This document shows, piece after piece, positions 17,345-28,795 of a DNA stretch of 39,921 nucleotides. Position numbers and translations under genes: made by a program. The notes below the pieces were generated by a model. The model worked only from the letters and a program-made list of their open reading frames with translations. It had not been told where the DNA came from and ran no database searches. The first letter of the stretch is position 1. The number at the start of each line of letters is the position of its first letter. Source of the DNA: Laribacter sp. (lineage in GTDB: Bacteria; Pseudomonadota; Gammaproteobacteria; Burkholderiales; Aquaspirillaceae); NCBI GenBank assembly GCA_018055005.1, contig JAGPIM010000003.1, forward strand, positions 1 through 39,921, written 5' to 3'.

Positions 17345-18729
17345 TTCCGGTTATATGCGATGCACTGGTGCTGTTCGGTGTCAGCGGGGATCTGGCTTTT
17401 CGCAAGATATTGCCGGCGGTTTACAGTCTGTTTGCCCGGCAGCAGCTGGATCTGCCGGTTATCGGTGTTGCTCGCGGGGAGTTTGACCGGGCAGGGCTGG
17501 TTGCCCGGTTGCGCGAATCATTGCAACAGGCGCAGCTGAAGATTGATCCGGCGGCTTGTGCGCGTCTGGAAGCACGGCTGGACTTCGTGCAGGGCGATTA
17601 CCATGACAGTGCAACTTACGTGCGCCTGCGGGAGGCTCTGGCCGGTCGCCAGCATCCCCTGTATTACCTGGCGATCCCGCCCTCGCTGTTCCCGGTGGTG
17701 ATTGGCGGCCTTGATCATGCCGGGGCAGCGCGCGGGGCGCGGGTAGTCGTGGAAAAGCCGTTCGGGAGGGATCTGGCCGGCAGCCGGGCGCTCAACCGGG
17801 TCTTGCACGGGGTTTTCCGCGAGCGGGACGTGTTCCGGATTGATCACTACCTGGGTAAGGAGGCGGTCCAGAACCTGCTGTATTTCCGGTTTGCCAACAG
17901 CTTTCTGGAGCCGGTCTGGAACCGTCACTACATCGACAATATCCAGGTTACGCTGGCCGAAAAATCCGGTGTCGGCAGTCGCGGACGTTTCTATGAAGAA
18001 GCCGGCGCAATACGTGACGTGATCCAGAATCACCTGTTGCAGGTGCTGGCTTGCCTGACCATGGAGGCACCGACCGGTGACGACATCGAGGCTGTGCGGG
18101 ATGAAAAAGCCAAGCTGTTGCGGGCGGTGCGACCGCTGGAAGCCGGCAATGTCGTACGCGGCCAATACCGTGGTTACCGGCAGGAGGACGGGGTGGCGCC
18201 TGAATCCCGTGTGGAAACCTACGCCGCTGTCCGGCTGGAAATCCACAACTGGCGCTGGGCGGGTGTTCCCGTGTATTTGCGAGCCGGCAAAAGGCTGCCT
18301 GTTTCGGCCACGGAGGTGATGGTGGAGTTCCGGCGCCCGCCCCAGGCCATGTTTGGCGAGCATCATCTGGGCTACAGCAATTACCTGCGTTTCCGGCTTT
18401 CCCCTGATGTTGCCATTGCGATGGGAGCCAGGGTCAAGGCACCTGGCGAGAGCATGAGCGGAGAAACCGTCGAGCTGTTTGCCATGCATCAGCATCCGGA
18501 GGAGGCCGGGCCGTACGAGCGCCTGCTGCTGGATGCCGTGCGCGGCGACCCGGGGCTGTTCGCCCGCGAGGACGAGGTGGATGCCGCCTGGCACATTGTC
18601 GATCCGGTGCTGGCCGAGTCCATGCCGGTATACGACTATGCGGCCGGCAGCTGGGGGCCGGAAGAAGCGTCCTATTTTGTCAACCGGCCGGGAGGATGGC
18701 ATCCATTGCGCATGGATAGCGTAAATTGA
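17341..18729 (+). CDS. zwf: Glucose-6-phosphate 1-dehydrogenase
   Basis: Zwf oxidises glucose 6-phosphate to 6-phosphogluconolactone, the entry to the oxidative pentose phosphate and Entner-Doudoroff routes. The nucleotide-binding motif LFGVSGDLAFRKILPAVY is at the N-terminus and the substrate/catalytic motif RIDHYLGKEAVQNLLYFRF near residue 170. EKPFGRDL is also present. At 462 residues it is slightly shorter than the E. coli enzyme (491). It is translationally coupled to gnd; the lactonase gene pgl that often accompanies zwf is not in the neighbourhood. Confidence 0.95.
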   Translation: MIPVICDALVLFGVSGDLAFRKILPAVYSLFARQQLDLPVIGVARGEFDRAGLVARLRESLQQAQLKIDPAACARLEARLDFVQGDYHDSATYVRLREALAGRQHPLYYLAIPPSLFPVVIGGLDHAGAARGARVVVEKPFGRDLAGSRALNRVLHGVFRERDVFRIDHYLGKEAVQNLLYFRFANSFLEPVWNRHYIDNIQVTLAEKSGVGSRGRFYEEAGAIRDVIQNHLLQVLACLTMEAPTGDDIEAVRDEKAKLLRAVRPLEAGNVVRGQYRGYRQEDGVAPESRVETYAAVRLEIHNWRWAGVPVYLRAGKRLPVSATEVMVEFRRPPQAMFGEHHLGYSNYLRFRLSPDVAIAMGARVKAPGESMSGETVELFAMHQHPEEAGPYERLLLDAVRGDPGLFAREDEVDAAWHIVDPVLAESMPVYDYAAGSWGPEEASYFVNRPGGWHPLRMDSVN

Positions 18730-18797
18730 GCCATTTTTTAGCGGTTTGTGCCATCGGTGTTTTCCTACTGTCTCCGGAAGTGATAAGTTCGGGCTGA

Positions 18798-20111
<1,314 letters not shown>

Positions 20112-20131
20112 TCACGACTCAGGAGAAACAC

Positions 20132-21148
20132 ATGCTACAGGTTCGTCCTGTCCGGGTGTCCGATTTGCCGGCACTGGAATGTTTTGCCGAGCAGAGTGGG
20201 GTCGGGATGACGAGCCTGCCGGGTGACCGGGAGCAGCTGTTTGGCCGCATCCGGCGTTCGATGGCTTCATTTGCCAGCGATGCCGGCCGGCAGGGAGACG
20301 AAATCTATGTATTCATGCTGGAAGAAGATGGCGAAGCGTTGGGAACGGCGGCCATTGTGGCAAGCGCCGGGCTGAACGAGCCGTTTTACAACTACCGCAA
20401 TGAAACCCTGGTCCACGCAAGTCCGAGCCTGCAGGTCAATAACCGCATTCATGCACTCAACATGTGCCATGACCTGACCGGAGCAACCCAGCTGGATGGC
20501 TGTTTCGTGCCGTCTCCGGTGGCTGCTACGGTGAACTTCCTGTCCCGCGCCCACCTCTTGTTCATTGCCAGCCATCCCGAGCGGTTTGCTCCGCAAATGG
20601 TGGCAGAATTTCCCGGCTGGTGTGACGAGCAGGACCAGTCGCCGTTCTGGGAGGCGATCGGCCGGCGGTTCTTCAATATGAGTTATGTGGAAGCCGAGCA
20701 CCTGATTTCCACCAAAAGCAAGACTTTTGTCGCCGAACTGATGCCGACGTATCCGGTTTACGTTCCGCTGTTGCCGGATGCAGCCCAGCAGGTCATGGGG
20801 CAGATTCATCCCCAGAGCGAGCTGCCGTTTGCAGCCTTGCTGCAAGAGGGGTTTGAAGCCGAGCGCTATATCGACATCTTTGATGGTGGAGCCGTGCTGA
20901 CCGCTGATGCCCGCAACGTGGCCACGATTGCGGGTAGCCGGCGCTGGCCGGTGGTGATCTCCGCCAGCATGCCGACCAATCCGCATGTCTGGCTGGTCGC
21001 CAATGGCAAATCGGTGGATTTCCGGGTCGTGCAAACCCAGGCCTGCCTGTGGCATGGCCAGTTGTGGATTACGCCTGAGGTGGCAGAAACCTTGCTGGTC
21101 AGTACGTCTGACCTGGTATGTGCCATTCGTGAGGAGGTTGCAGCATGA
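20132..21148 (+). CDS. aruF: Arginine N-succinyltransferase, alpha subunit
   Basis: With AruG this protein transfers succinyl from succinyl-CoA to the alpha-amino group of arginine (or ornithine), the first step of the AST pathway. The GNAT-like fold begins LQVRPVRVSDLPALECFA, and family blocks NEPFYNYRNETLVHAS and QSPFWEAIGRRFF-MSY are present, then FVAELMPTYPVYVPLLP. The 338-residue length is normal. Ribosome site AGGAGAAACAC precedes the ATG. It starts 20 bases after argD and overlaps aruG by four bases (ATGA), consistent with equimolar subunits. The two-subunit form is known from Pseudomonas aeruginosa; E. coli has one AstA. Confidence 0.93.
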   Translation: MLQVRPVRVSDLPALECFAEQSGVGMTSLPGDREQLFGRIRRSMASFASDAGRQGDEIYVFMLEEDGEALGTAAIVASAGLNEPFYNYRNETLVHASPSLQVNNRIHALNMCHDLTGATQLDGCFVPSPVAATVNFLSRAHLLFIASHPERFAPQMVAEFPGWCDEQDQSPFWEAIGRRFFNMSYVEAEHLISTKSKTFVAELMPTYPVYVPLLPDAAQQVMGQIHPQSELPFAALLQEGFEAERYIDIFDGGAVLTADARNVATIAGSRRWPVVISASMPTNPHVWLVANGKSVDFRVVQTQACLWHGQLWITPEVAETLLVSTSDLVCAIREEVAA

Positions 21149-22182
21149 TGCTGATTCGTCCGGTCGAGCCTGGCGATCTTGATGCGCTGGTCGAGCTGTC
21201 CCGGGTCGCTGATGCCGGGCGCAGCATGTTGCAATCCAATCTGGAACAGTTGTCTCTCCTGATCCAGCGCTCATGCCAGTCGTTCGCCGGTGAGCTGGAG
21301 CTGGCTGACCGCCGCTATGTCTTTGCGCTTGTAGATGGCCAGACCGGCAAGCTGGCCGGCATTTCCGGGATCGAAGCTGCCCTGGGTCTGCGCGAGCCTT
21401 GGTACAACTACCGGGTGGGCACCATCGTGCATGCATCGAAGGAGCTGGGAATCTATTCCCGGCACGCCACGCTGTTTCTTTCAAACGATCACACCGGTTA
21501 TAGCGAACTGACTTCCCTGTTCCTGCATCCGGATTATCTGACGGCAGACAACGACAATCTGCTGTCAAAAGCCCGCTTTTTGTTCATTGCCCAATATCCG
21601 GAACTGTTTGGCCCGGTGGTAACCGCTGAAATGCGGGGCTACCTGGATGCCGATGGCCGCTCCCCTTTCTGGGAAGCACTGGGTCGGCATTTTTTCGGGC
21701 TGGATTTTGCATATGCAGATTCCCTGACCAATGCCGGTGAGAAGGCTTTTTTGGCGGAGCTGATGCCCAAGTATCCGGTGTACGCCGATTTTCTGCCGCC
21801 TGAAGCCCAGTCCGTGATTGCCCGTACGCACGAAAACAGCCGCGCAGCCCGGGCCCAGTTTGAAAGCGAAGGGCTGCGGTTTGAAGGATATGTCGATATT
21901 TTTGATGCCGGCCCGACAGTGCAGGCTCATGTCCAGGAGGTTCGTGCAGTTCGGGAAAGCCGGGAGGTGAAAGTTAAATATGTTGACTCTTTACCGTCTG
22001 ATACCGTGTGCGACAAATGGCTGGTTGCCAATCATTTGCGGGAACAGTTCCGGGCGATCTTGATTGAGGCACCGTTGCCGGATTCGGAGGAGCTTCTGTT
22101 GTTGCCGGAGCAGGCTGCCCTGTTACAGGTCAGGGAAGGAAATCCGGTACGGATCGTGGCCTGCCAGCCTCGCTGGTCCTGA
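21145..22182 (+). CDS. aruG: Arginine N-succinyltransferase, beta subunit
   Basis: This is the second subunit of the arginine/ornithine succinyltransferase, a paralogue of the preceding gene. The shared blocks are clear: REPWYNYRVGTIVHASKEL against EPFYNYRNETLVHAS, RSPFWEALGRHFFGLDFAYAD against SPFWEAIGRRFFNMSYVEAE, and FLAELMPKYPVYADFLP. The protein has 345 residues. The succinylglutamate dehydrogenase (aruD), succinylarginine dihydrolase (aruB) and desuccinylase (astE) genes that usually follow are not here, since a terminator and then liv genes come next. The pathway must therefore be completed elsewhere or is partial. Confidence 0.93.
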   Translation: MMLIRPVEPGDLDALVELSRVADAGRSMLQSNLEQLSLLIQRSCQSFAGELELADRRYVFALVDGQTGKLAGISGIEAALGLREPWYNYRVGTIVHASKELGIYSRHATLFLSNDHTGYSELTSLFLHPDYLTADNDNLLSKARFLFIAQYPELFGPVVTAEMRGYLDADGRSPFWEALGRHFFGLDFAYADSLTNAGEKAFLAELMPKYPVYADFLPPEAQSVIARTHENSRAARAQFESEGLRFEGYVDIFDAGPTVQAHVQEVRAVRESREVKVKYVDSLPSDTVCDKWLVANHLREQFRAILIEAPLPDSEELLLLPEQAALLQVREGNPVRIVACQPRWS

Positions 22183-22208
22183 TTTTTAGTCATTCCGGAT
22201 TGTCGGTT

Positions 22209-22269
22209 AGCCGGCTGTTTGCATGTTCATGCCTTTTGCGGGCATGGCTGCAAACGAGCCGGCTTTTTC
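22209..22269 (+). terminator. Terminator of the argD-aruFG operon
   Basis: A long imperfect hairpin: AGCCGGCT (22209-22216) with TTTGCA pairs with TGCAAA and AGCCGGCT (22257-22264), with a CATGCC/GGCATG inner stem, and is followed by TTTT. AGCCGGCT is itself a palindrome. Confidence 0.85.
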
Positions 22270-22692
22270 ATGCTGTTCGTCACAGCCCTTATCATGGTGC
22301 GGATGTTTTATAGGTAAATACACCTAATGATAGTGTGCGGTCTTTGGTTAATATAATTGTCGGTCAATTGCCGGGTATGCAGAATATCCACCTGACTCAT
22401 CAGGCAAGTAGATATTTCATGCGCTAAATTGGTGCGTTTATGGCATGTCTATGCACGAAAACAGTTCATAGGTTGGATTAAACCGCTTTAAAAGCGTAGT
22501 TATTTGGTAAATAGTGCTGTGAATGGTGTCATAACCCACAAAAATGCGCATAAAATCATCTTTGTTTCGTTGACAGTCAAGTATGGCCTCGGGATAATTC
22601 GCGACGTTTCTGTCTGCAATAGACAGTAATTGCATATAACAAACGGTAGCGTTAATGGCTATGGCATCGCTATCGAGTCAGAGGAGAATCCT
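22270..22692 (+). promoter_or_regulatory. AT-rich control region with near-consensus promoter of livHMGF
   Basis: TTGACA (22570-22575), a 17-base spacer and GATAAT (22593-22598) form a near-perfect sigma-70 promoter, so transcription should start near 22605. The leader contains a small hairpin CTGTCT-GCAAT-AGACAG (22610-22626). Upstream, 22300-22560 is markedly AT-rich compared with the rest of the window and carries small inverted repeats such as TAGGT...ACCTA (22311-22326) and AATTG...CAATT (22355-22369). These could be operator sites. No believable gene is in this stretch; a 65-residue minus-strand frame has no support. Confidence 0.7.
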
Positions 22693-23622
22693 GTGGACAT
22701 TCTGCTGCAACAAATACTGAACGGCCTTGTGCTGGGCAGTATCTATGCACTGATCGCCCTGGGCTACACGATGGTTTACGGCATCATGGGCCTGATCAAC
22801 TTCGCCCACGGTGAAGTGACCATGATCGGAGCCATGGTCACCATCAGTGTGCTGGGTATTTTTTCAAGCATGGGGCTGGCTTTGCCTGGGCCCGTGCTGG
22901 TCCTGCTGGCATTGATGGTGGCGGTGCCCACTTGCATGCTGGTCGGGTTCCTGATCGAGCGTGTGGCTTACCGGCCGCTGCGCAATGCGCCACGGCTGGC
23001 ACCGCTGATTACCGCCATCGGCCTGTCGATCGTGCTGCAAAACGTGGCCATCCTGATCTGGGGGCGGAACTACATCCCGTTCCCGTCACTGCTGCCGCAC
23101 AACCCGATTGACGTGTTCGGTGCCAGTATCACCGACCTGCAAGTCGTCATCATCGTACTGGCCATTGCCATCATGGCCGGCTTGCTGATCATGACCGAAA
23201 AAACCAAGCTTGGCCGGGCCATGCGTGCAACCAGCCAGAATCCGGCCGTCGCCGGACTCATGGGGGTCAATGTCAACTCGGTCATTTCCGCTACCTTCGT
23301 GATCGGTGCCGGACTGGGTGCGATTGCCGGCGTGATGGTGGCTGCCAACTATGACCAGGCGCATTCGCACATGGGCTTCATCATCGGCCTGAAAGCCTTT
23401 ACCGCTGCCGTGCTCGGCGGCATCGGCAACCTGGGAGGCGCAGTAGTCGGCGGCATCCTGCTCGGCGTGATCGAATCGCTGGGTGCGGGCTATATCGGCA
23501 GCCTGACCGGTGGTTTCCTCGGATCGCACTATCAGGATATCTTTGCCTTTGCCGTGCTCATCCTGGTTCTGGTGTTCCGCCCGTCCGGCCTGATGGGCGA
23601 GCGTGTCGCTGAACGCGCCTGA
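22693..23622 (+). CDS. livH: Branched-chain amino acid ABC transporter permease LivH
   Basis: LivH is one of two membrane subunits of the high-affinity leucine/isoleucine/valine importer. It has 309 residues with about eight membrane helices. Family motifs are LVLGSIYALIALGYTMVYGIMGLINFAHGE near the N-terminus, the EAA-like coupling region RATSQNPAVAGLMGVNVNSV, and KAFTAAVLGGIGNLGGAVVGG. GTG 22693 has AGAGGAGA eight bases upstream; the in-frame ATG at 22630 lacks a ribosome site. It is first in livHMGF. Confidence 0.95.
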   Translation: MDILLQQILNGLVLGSIYALIALGYTMVYGIMGLINFAHGEVTMIGAMVTISVLGIFSSMGLALPGPVLVLLALMVAVPTCMLVGFLIERVAYRPLRNAPRLAPLITAIGLSIVLQNVAILIWGRNYIPFPSLLPHNPIDVFGASITDLQVVIIVLAIAIMAGLLIMTEKTKLGRAMRATSQNPAVAGLMGVNVNSVISATFVIGAGLGAIAGVMVAANYDQAHSHMGFIIGLKAFTAAVLGGIGNLGGAVVGGILLGVIESLGAGYIGSLTGGFLGSHYQDIFAFAVLILVLVFRPSGLMGERVAERA

Positions 23623-23638
23623 TCCGGAGACTTCCCTC

Positions 23639-24751
23639 ATGATGACTCTTTCCCGCAAGGCGCAGATCGCGCTGTTCATCCTCTGCGGCATCCTGCTGGC
23701 AGTCCTGCCGTTTCTGGTCGGCAAGACGCTGGGCAATTCCTGGGTTCGCACGCTGGATTTCGCACTCCTTTACATCATGCTGGCGCTGGGCCTCAACATT
23801 GTGGTGGGCTTTGCCGGCCTGCTCGATTTGGGCTACATCGCATTTTATGCCGTAGGTGCCTATACCTATGCGCTGCTCAACTCCCCGCACTTCGACATTT
23901 TCTGGGCGTGGTGGATGATCCTGCCGGTCGGTGCATTCCTGGCTGCCGTTTTCGGCATCATGCTGGGCACACCGGTGCTCAAGCTGCGTGGCGACTATCT
24001 CGCCATCGTGACGCTGGGGTTCGGTGAAATCATCCGGATCTTCCTCAACAACCTGAACGCTCCGGTCAATATCACCAACGGCCCGCAAGGGATCAACATG
24101 ATCCGCCCGGTTGAAGTGGCCGGTGTGTCGTTGGGCAAGTCGCTGACCGTCATGGGCGTGACAGTCAATAGCGTTTACCTCTATTACTATCTGTTCCTGA
24201 TCCTGACCATCCTGACCGTGGTGGTGTGCTCGCGCCTGCAGCATTCCCGCATTGGTCGCGCCTGGGTGGCCCTGCGTGAAGACGACATCGCGGCCAGCGC
24301 CATGGGGCTCAACATCCGCAACATCAAGCTGCTGGCGTTTGCCCTCGGGGCCACGTTCGGTGGCGTGGCCGGCGGACTGTTCTCGAGCTTCCAGGGTTTC
24401 GTGTCGCCCGAATCGTTCGGCCTGCTCGAGTCGATCATGGTGCTGTCCATGGTAGTGCTGGGCGGAATGGGACATATCCCGGGGGTGATCCTGGGGGCCG
24501 TGCTGCTGACCGTGACGCCGGAAATCCTGCGTGACGTCATCGGCCCGGTGCAGATGATGGCGTTCGGCAAGATGCTGATCGACCCTGAAAACGCCCGCAT
24601 GCTGCTGTTCGGTCTTGCCCTGATCCTCGTCATGCTGTTGCGTCCGGAAGGCCTGTGGCCGAACAAGCGGCGCAAGGCAGAATTCCACGACGCGATCGAT
24701 GATGAAGTGCCTGCAGTGGATTCGCAGGCCGCTGATGGACTCAAGGGGTAA
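23639..24751 (+). CDS. livM: Branched-chain amino acid ABC transporter permease LivM
   Basis: LivM is the second membrane subunit of the branched-chain amino acid importer. It has 370 residues with many hydrophobic segments. Typical blocks are LALGLNIVVGFAGLLDLGYIAFYAVGAY, KLRGDYLAIVTLGFGEIIRI, ITNGPQGI, and RIGRAWVALREDDIAASAMGLN (ATPase-coupling loop). The ATG at 23639 (followed directly by another ATG) has GGAG eight bases upstream. It starts 16 bases after livH and the ATPase gene livG follows after three bases. Confidence 0.94.
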   Translation: MMTLSRKAQIALFILCGILLAVLPFLVGKTLGNSWVRTLDFALLYIMLALGLNIVVGFAGLLDLGYIAFYAVGAYTYALLNSPHFDIFWAWWMILPVGAFLAAVFGIMLGTPVLKLRGDYLAIVTLGFGEIIRIFLNNLNAPVNITNGPQGINMIRPVEVAGVSLGKSLTVMGVTVNSVYLYYYLFLILTILTVVVCSRLQHSRIGRAWVALREDDIAASAMGLNIRNIKLLAFALGATFGGVAGGLFSSFQGFVSPESFGLLESIMVLSMVVLGGMGHIPGVILGAVLLTVTPEILRDVIGPVQMMAFGKMLIDPENARMLLFGLALILVMLLRPEGLWPNKRRKAEFHDAIDDEVPAVDSQAADGLKG

Positions 24752-24754
24752 GCC

Positions 24755-25521
24755 ATGGCGGAAACGCTGCTTAAAATCGAAGGCATCACCAAACGCTTTG
24801 GCGGCCTCGTGGCCCTGAATGAAGTGGGCCTCACGATCAACAAAGGCGAGATTTACGGTCTGATCGGCCCGAACGGTGCCGGCAAGACCACGCTGTTCAA
24901 CGTGCTGACCGGTCTGTACCAGCCGGATGAAGGCTCATTCACCTTCAACGGCCGGGATCTCTTTCGCAAGAAGCCGCACGTAGTGGTTGAAGCCGGTATT
25001 GCCCGTACGTTCCAGAACATCCGCCTGTTTGGTGAAATGACGGCACTGGAAAACGTCATGGTCGGCCGGCATGTCCGGACGAAGGCCGGGGCTCTGGGGG
25101 CCATCCTGCGCGACCGGCGTACCATGGCTGAAGAAAAGGCCATCCGCCAGCGCTCGATCGAGCTTCTGGACTTCGTCGGCATCCGCAATGTCGCCAGCGA
25201 GCGGGCCAAGAACCTCAGCTACGGTCACCAGCGCCGGCTGGAAATCGCCCGGGCGCTAGCTACCGATCCGACGCTCCTGGCGCTGGATGAACCGGCAGCG
25301 GGGATGAACCCGAAAGAAACCGAGGCGTTGCAGTTCCTGATGGAAAAAATCCGTAATCAGGGCGTGACGCTGCTGTTGATCGAGCATGACGTCAAATTGA
25401 TGATGACGCTCTGTGACCGTATCGCAGTACTGGATTACGGCAAGAAAATTGCCGAAGGCCTGCCGTCTGAGGTAAAGAGCAATCCGCGCGTTATCGAAGC
25501 GTATCTGGGAGCGGCCCACGC

Positions 25522-25525
<4 letters not shown>
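24755..25525 (+). CDS. livG: Branched-chain amino acid ABC transporter ATPase LivG
   Basis: This is a cytoplasmic ATPase subunit of the Liv importer with 256 residues. Walker A is GPNGAGKTT, the Q-loop is in ARTFQNIRLF, the signature is LSYGHQRRLEIARAL and Walker B is LALDEPAAGMNP, where AAGMN is characteristic of LivG. The switch His is in IEHDVKLMM. Its stop overlaps the livF start (ATGA). Confidence 0.96.
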
Positions 25526-26232
<707 letters not shown>

Positions 26233-26246
26233 CCGTCAGAAGCCCC

Positions 26247-26286
26247 AAAAGCCGACGCCGCCAATCACATGGCAGCGTCGGCTTTT
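26247..26286. terminator. Bidirectional terminator between livF and dut
   Basis: AAAAGCCGACGC (26247-26258) and GCGTCGGCTTTT (26275-26286) form a twelve-base-pair stem whose ends supply A- and T-runs for the two convergent operons. Confidence 0.9.
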
Positions 26287-26309
26287 GCATGTACGGAAAG
26301 CCGGGTGGC

Positions 26310-26759
26310 TTACTGGCGGCCGGTAGAACCGAAGCCACCACTGCCGCGGCTGCTGGAAGTGAAGTCATCCACCACACGGAAATCCACCTGCACGACCGGT
26401 ACGATGACCATCTGCGCAATGCGGTCCAGTGGTGCAAGGCGGAAGGTTTCGTGGCCGCGGTTCCAGACCGAAACAAAAACCTGCCCCTGGTAGTCTGAGT
26501 CGATCAGGCCCACAAGGTTGCCCAGCACGATGCCGTGCTTGTGGCCGAGTCCTGAACGCGGAAGGATCATGGCTGCGTATCCCGGGTCTTCCAGATGGAG
26601 TGCAATTCCGGTCGGGATCAGACGGGTTTCTCCGGGGCTGATTTCGGTTTCGGCATCGATGGCTGCGCGCAGGTCCAGCCCGGCAGAGCCCGGGGTGGCG
26701 TAAGCAGGTTGCTGGTCGGCAAGACGGGCATCAAGGATTTTTAGGTCAACAGTAGGCAT
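26310..26759 (-). CDS. dut: Deoxyuridine 5'-triphosphate nucleotidohydrolase
   Basis: dUTPase hydrolyses dUTP to dUMP and pyrophosphate, preventing uracil incorporation into DNA. The trimeric enzyme has 149 residues. All five motifs are seen: [29 protein letters not shown] and the C-terminal Gly-rich arm [10 protein letters not shown] that closes the active site. It is downstream of coaBC by 42 bases in the same direction, a pairing that is common in proteobacteria. Confidence 0.97.
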   Translation of the reverse strand: MPTVDLKILDARLADQQPAYATPGSAGLDLRAAIDAETEISPGETRLIPTGIALHLEDPGYAAMILPRSGLGHKHGIVLGNLVGLIDSDYQGQVFVSVWNRGHETFRLAPLDRIAQMVIVPVVQVDFRVVDDFTSSSRGSGGFGSTGRQ

Positions 26760-26801
26760 GCAGGACAGTCCGGAATCAAAAAGACGGTCAGTTGCTCAGG
26801 G

Positions 26802-27974
26802 TCAGAGCAGACGGACCAGGTGAGAGACAATGGCACGGGCAACATCGGATTTTCCCATGCGCGGAAGAGGATGCTGGCCGCTGTCATCCAGCAGCACGAC
26901 TTCGTTGTCGTCCGCTCCCATGGCACTTTGGGCCAGATTGGCAACCAGCAGCGGTACATTCTTGCGACGACGTTTATCGTCGGCATAGCCCAGCACATCA
27001 CGGCTTTCTGCGGCAAAGCCGACGCAGAACGGTGCATTGGGCCGGGCGGCCACCGTGGCAAGGATGTCGGGATTTTCGGTCAGGGCAATCGATGGCAGCC
27101 CGCCTTCGGTTTTTTTCAGCTTGTGTTCGCTGGTCACTTTAGGGCGATAGTCGGCAACGGCAGCCACGCTGATGAATACGTCCGTCATGGCTACATGTGT
27201 CTCGACTGCGGCCAGCATGTCGCGGGCAGACTGGACATGAACGCATTGCATGCCGTACGGCGCGCGCAATGCTGTCGGACCACTGACCAGAGTGACTTCG
27301 GCTCCGGCATCCCGGCAGGCGCGGGCCAGTGCATAGCCCATTTTGCCACTGGAGATGTTGGTCAGCCCCCGGACCGGATCAATGGCTTCGAAGGTGGGTC
27401 CGGCGGTCACAAGCACCCGACGGCCAGCCAGCACCCTGGCGGCGAAAAATCCCTGCAACAGATCGAACAGGTCTTCCGGCTCCAGCATCCGGCCGTCCCC
27501 GGTTTCGCCACAGGCCTGCGCCCCGCTGCCCGGACCGAACACGGTTATTCCATCGGCCTGTAGCCGGGTCACGTTGCGCTGGTTGGGCGGGTTGTCCCAC
27601 ATCTGCTTGTTCATGGCCGGAGCCACGATCAGCGGGCAGGTGCGTGCGGCAGCCAGTGTGCTGACCAGATCGTCACACAGGCCATGGGCCAGTTTGGCCA
27701 GCATGTCTGCCGTGGCCGGGGCGATCAGGAAAGCGTCTGCCCGGCGTGTCAGCTCGATATGAGCCATGGCATTGCTGGGACGCTCGTCCCACTGGCTGAG
27801 AAAAACCGGTCGTCCGGAAAGGGCCTGGAACGTGGTAGGGCCGACAAAACGGGTGGCGGCTTCGGTCATGACCACATCGACGGAATGGCCTGCCTTGACC
27901 AGCAGGCGCACCAGTTCACAGGTTTTGTAAGCGGCTACGCCGCCCGTGACGCCAACAAGAAAGTGTCGCTGCAT
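26802..27974 (-). CDS. coaBC: Bifunctional phosphopantothenoylcysteine decarboxylase / phosphopantothenate-cysteine ligase
   Basis: This enzyme makes 4'-phosphopantothenoylcysteine and decarboxylates it to 4'-phosphopantetheine for CoA synthesis. The protein has 390 residues. The N-terminal flavin CoaC domain has [10 protein letters not shown], the catalytic His72 in [10 protein letters not shown], the PAMNKQMW loop and Cys155 in CGETGDGRM. The C-terminal CoaB domain (from about 180) has [28 protein letters not shown] and the DRKK-type region near the end. I chose ATG 27974, which matches the family start; a longer frame runs to 28031. It is divergent from radC. Confidence 0.96.
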   Translation of the reverse strand: MQRHFLVGVTGGVAAYKTCELVRLLVKAGHSVDVVMTEAATRFVGPTTFQALSGRPVFLSQWDERPSNAMAHIELTRRADAFLIAPATADMLAKLAHGLCDDLVSTLAAARTCPLIVAPAMNKQMWDNPPNQRNVTRLQADGITVFGPGSGAQACGETGDGRMLEPEDLFDLLQGFFAARVLAGRRVLVTAGPTFEAIDPVRGLTNISSGKMGYALARACRDAGAEVTLVSGPTALRAPYGMQCVHVQSARDMLAAVETHVAMTDVFISVAAVADYRPKVTSEHKLKKTEGGLPSIALTENPDILATVAARPNAPFCVGFAAESRDVLGYADDKRRRKNVPLLVANLAQSAMGADDNEVVLLDDSGQHPLPRMGKSDVARAIVSHLVRLL

Positions 27975-28021
27975 GAGATCAAAGGGCCCTGTTGCATTTT
28001 CGGTCACGAGTGTAGCAGCCC

Positions 28022-28052
28022 GCTGGTGCATCAGGCGACCCGGTGCACCAGC
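28022..28052. promoter_or_regulatory. Inverted repeat between coaBC and radC
   Basis: GCTGGTGCA (28022-28030) and TGCACCAGC (28044-28052) are perfect nine-base arms around 13 bases, in the 140-base divergent intergenic space. There is no adjacent T-run. It may be an operator or a leader stem; the bound factor is unknown. Confidence 0.5.
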
Positions 28053-28114
28053 AGGTTTTCATGATAATGACAAATGAATTAATCTGTCGGCCACCATCGA
28101 CTGCGGATCCAATC

Positions 28115-28795
28115 ATGAAAATCACCGACTGGCCGGCCTCCGAGCGGCCACGTGAAAAACTGCTGGCCCGCGGTCCAGAGGCGCTGTCGGATGCCGAGCT
28201 GCTGGCCATCCTGCTGCGTACCGGCATGGCCGGCAAAACGGTGCTGGACGTGGCCCGGCAGTTGCTGCTGGAGGCCGGGTCACTGGGCCGGCTGCTGTCG
28301 CGTCCGGTGACCGAGCTGGTTTCCAGTCCGGGGCTGGGGCCGGCCAAGGCCTGTGAACTGGCGGTGGTGGCCGAACTGGCACGCCGGCTGCTGGCCGAAA
28401 AACTGCCGGTAGCCGATGCCCTGACCAGCCCGCAGGCCGTGCATGACTACCTGCGTCTGGCGTACGGCATGCGTGTGCAGGAGGTCGTGCTGCTGCTGTG
28501 TCTGGATGCCCGGAACCACTTGCTGGCAGTGGAAGAGGTGGCACACGGGACGCTGACCGAGGCCCGGGTCTATCCGCGTGAAGTCGTCAAGGCCGCGCTG
28601 CGCCAGCATGCTGCTGCGGTGATCCTGGCGCATAACCATCCGTCTGGTGATACTGGTCCGAGTCTGGCAGACCGTGAGCTGACCGAGGAGCTGGGCCGGG
28701 CACTGGCGCTGGTGGATGTACGCCTGCTGGATCATCTGGTCATCAGCCGGCACGGCTGCACCTCGTTTGCCGAGTGCGGCTGGCTACCGGAGTGA
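28115..28795 (+). CDS. radC: RadC family JAMM/MPN-domain protein
   Basis: This is a 226-residue RadC-family protein: an N-terminal helix-hairpin-helix part (residues 1-100, with [20 protein letters not shown]) and a C-terminal metalloprotease-like JAMM domain with LAHNHPSGD and, upstream, [18 protein letters not shown]. The role in DNA repair long attributed to RadC is not supported in E. coli; its function is unknown. ATG 28115 matches the family start ([16 protein letters not shown]). It is divergent from coaBC. Confidence 0.94.
   Translation: MKITDWPASERPREKLLARGPEALSDAELLAILLRTGMAGKTVLDVARQLLLEAGSLGRLLSRPVTELVSSPGLGPAKACELAVVAELARRLLAEKLPVADALTSPQAVHDYLRLAYGMRVQEVVLLLCLDARNHLLAVEEVAHGTLTEARVYPREVVKAALRQHAAAVILAHNHPSGDTGPSLADRELTEELGRALALVDVRLLDHLVISRHGCTSFAECGWLPE

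Noticed and set aside
18765..18790. A possible Pseudomonas ArgR half-site (TGTCTC...AA) before argD
   Set aside because: The spacing does not match the TGTCGC-N8-AA consensus and the expected tandem second site is missing. Not enough to call an operator.
22438..22635. A 65-codon minus-strand frame in the AT-rich region before livH
   Set aside because: It overlaps the livHMGF promoter, has no ribosome site and no recognisable pattern.
25458..25468. A GCCGTCTGAG sequence resembling the Neisseria DNA uptake sequence GCCGTCTGAA
   Set aside because: It is a single imperfect copy inside livG, and the motif is not repeated at terminators in the window. It is a chance match.
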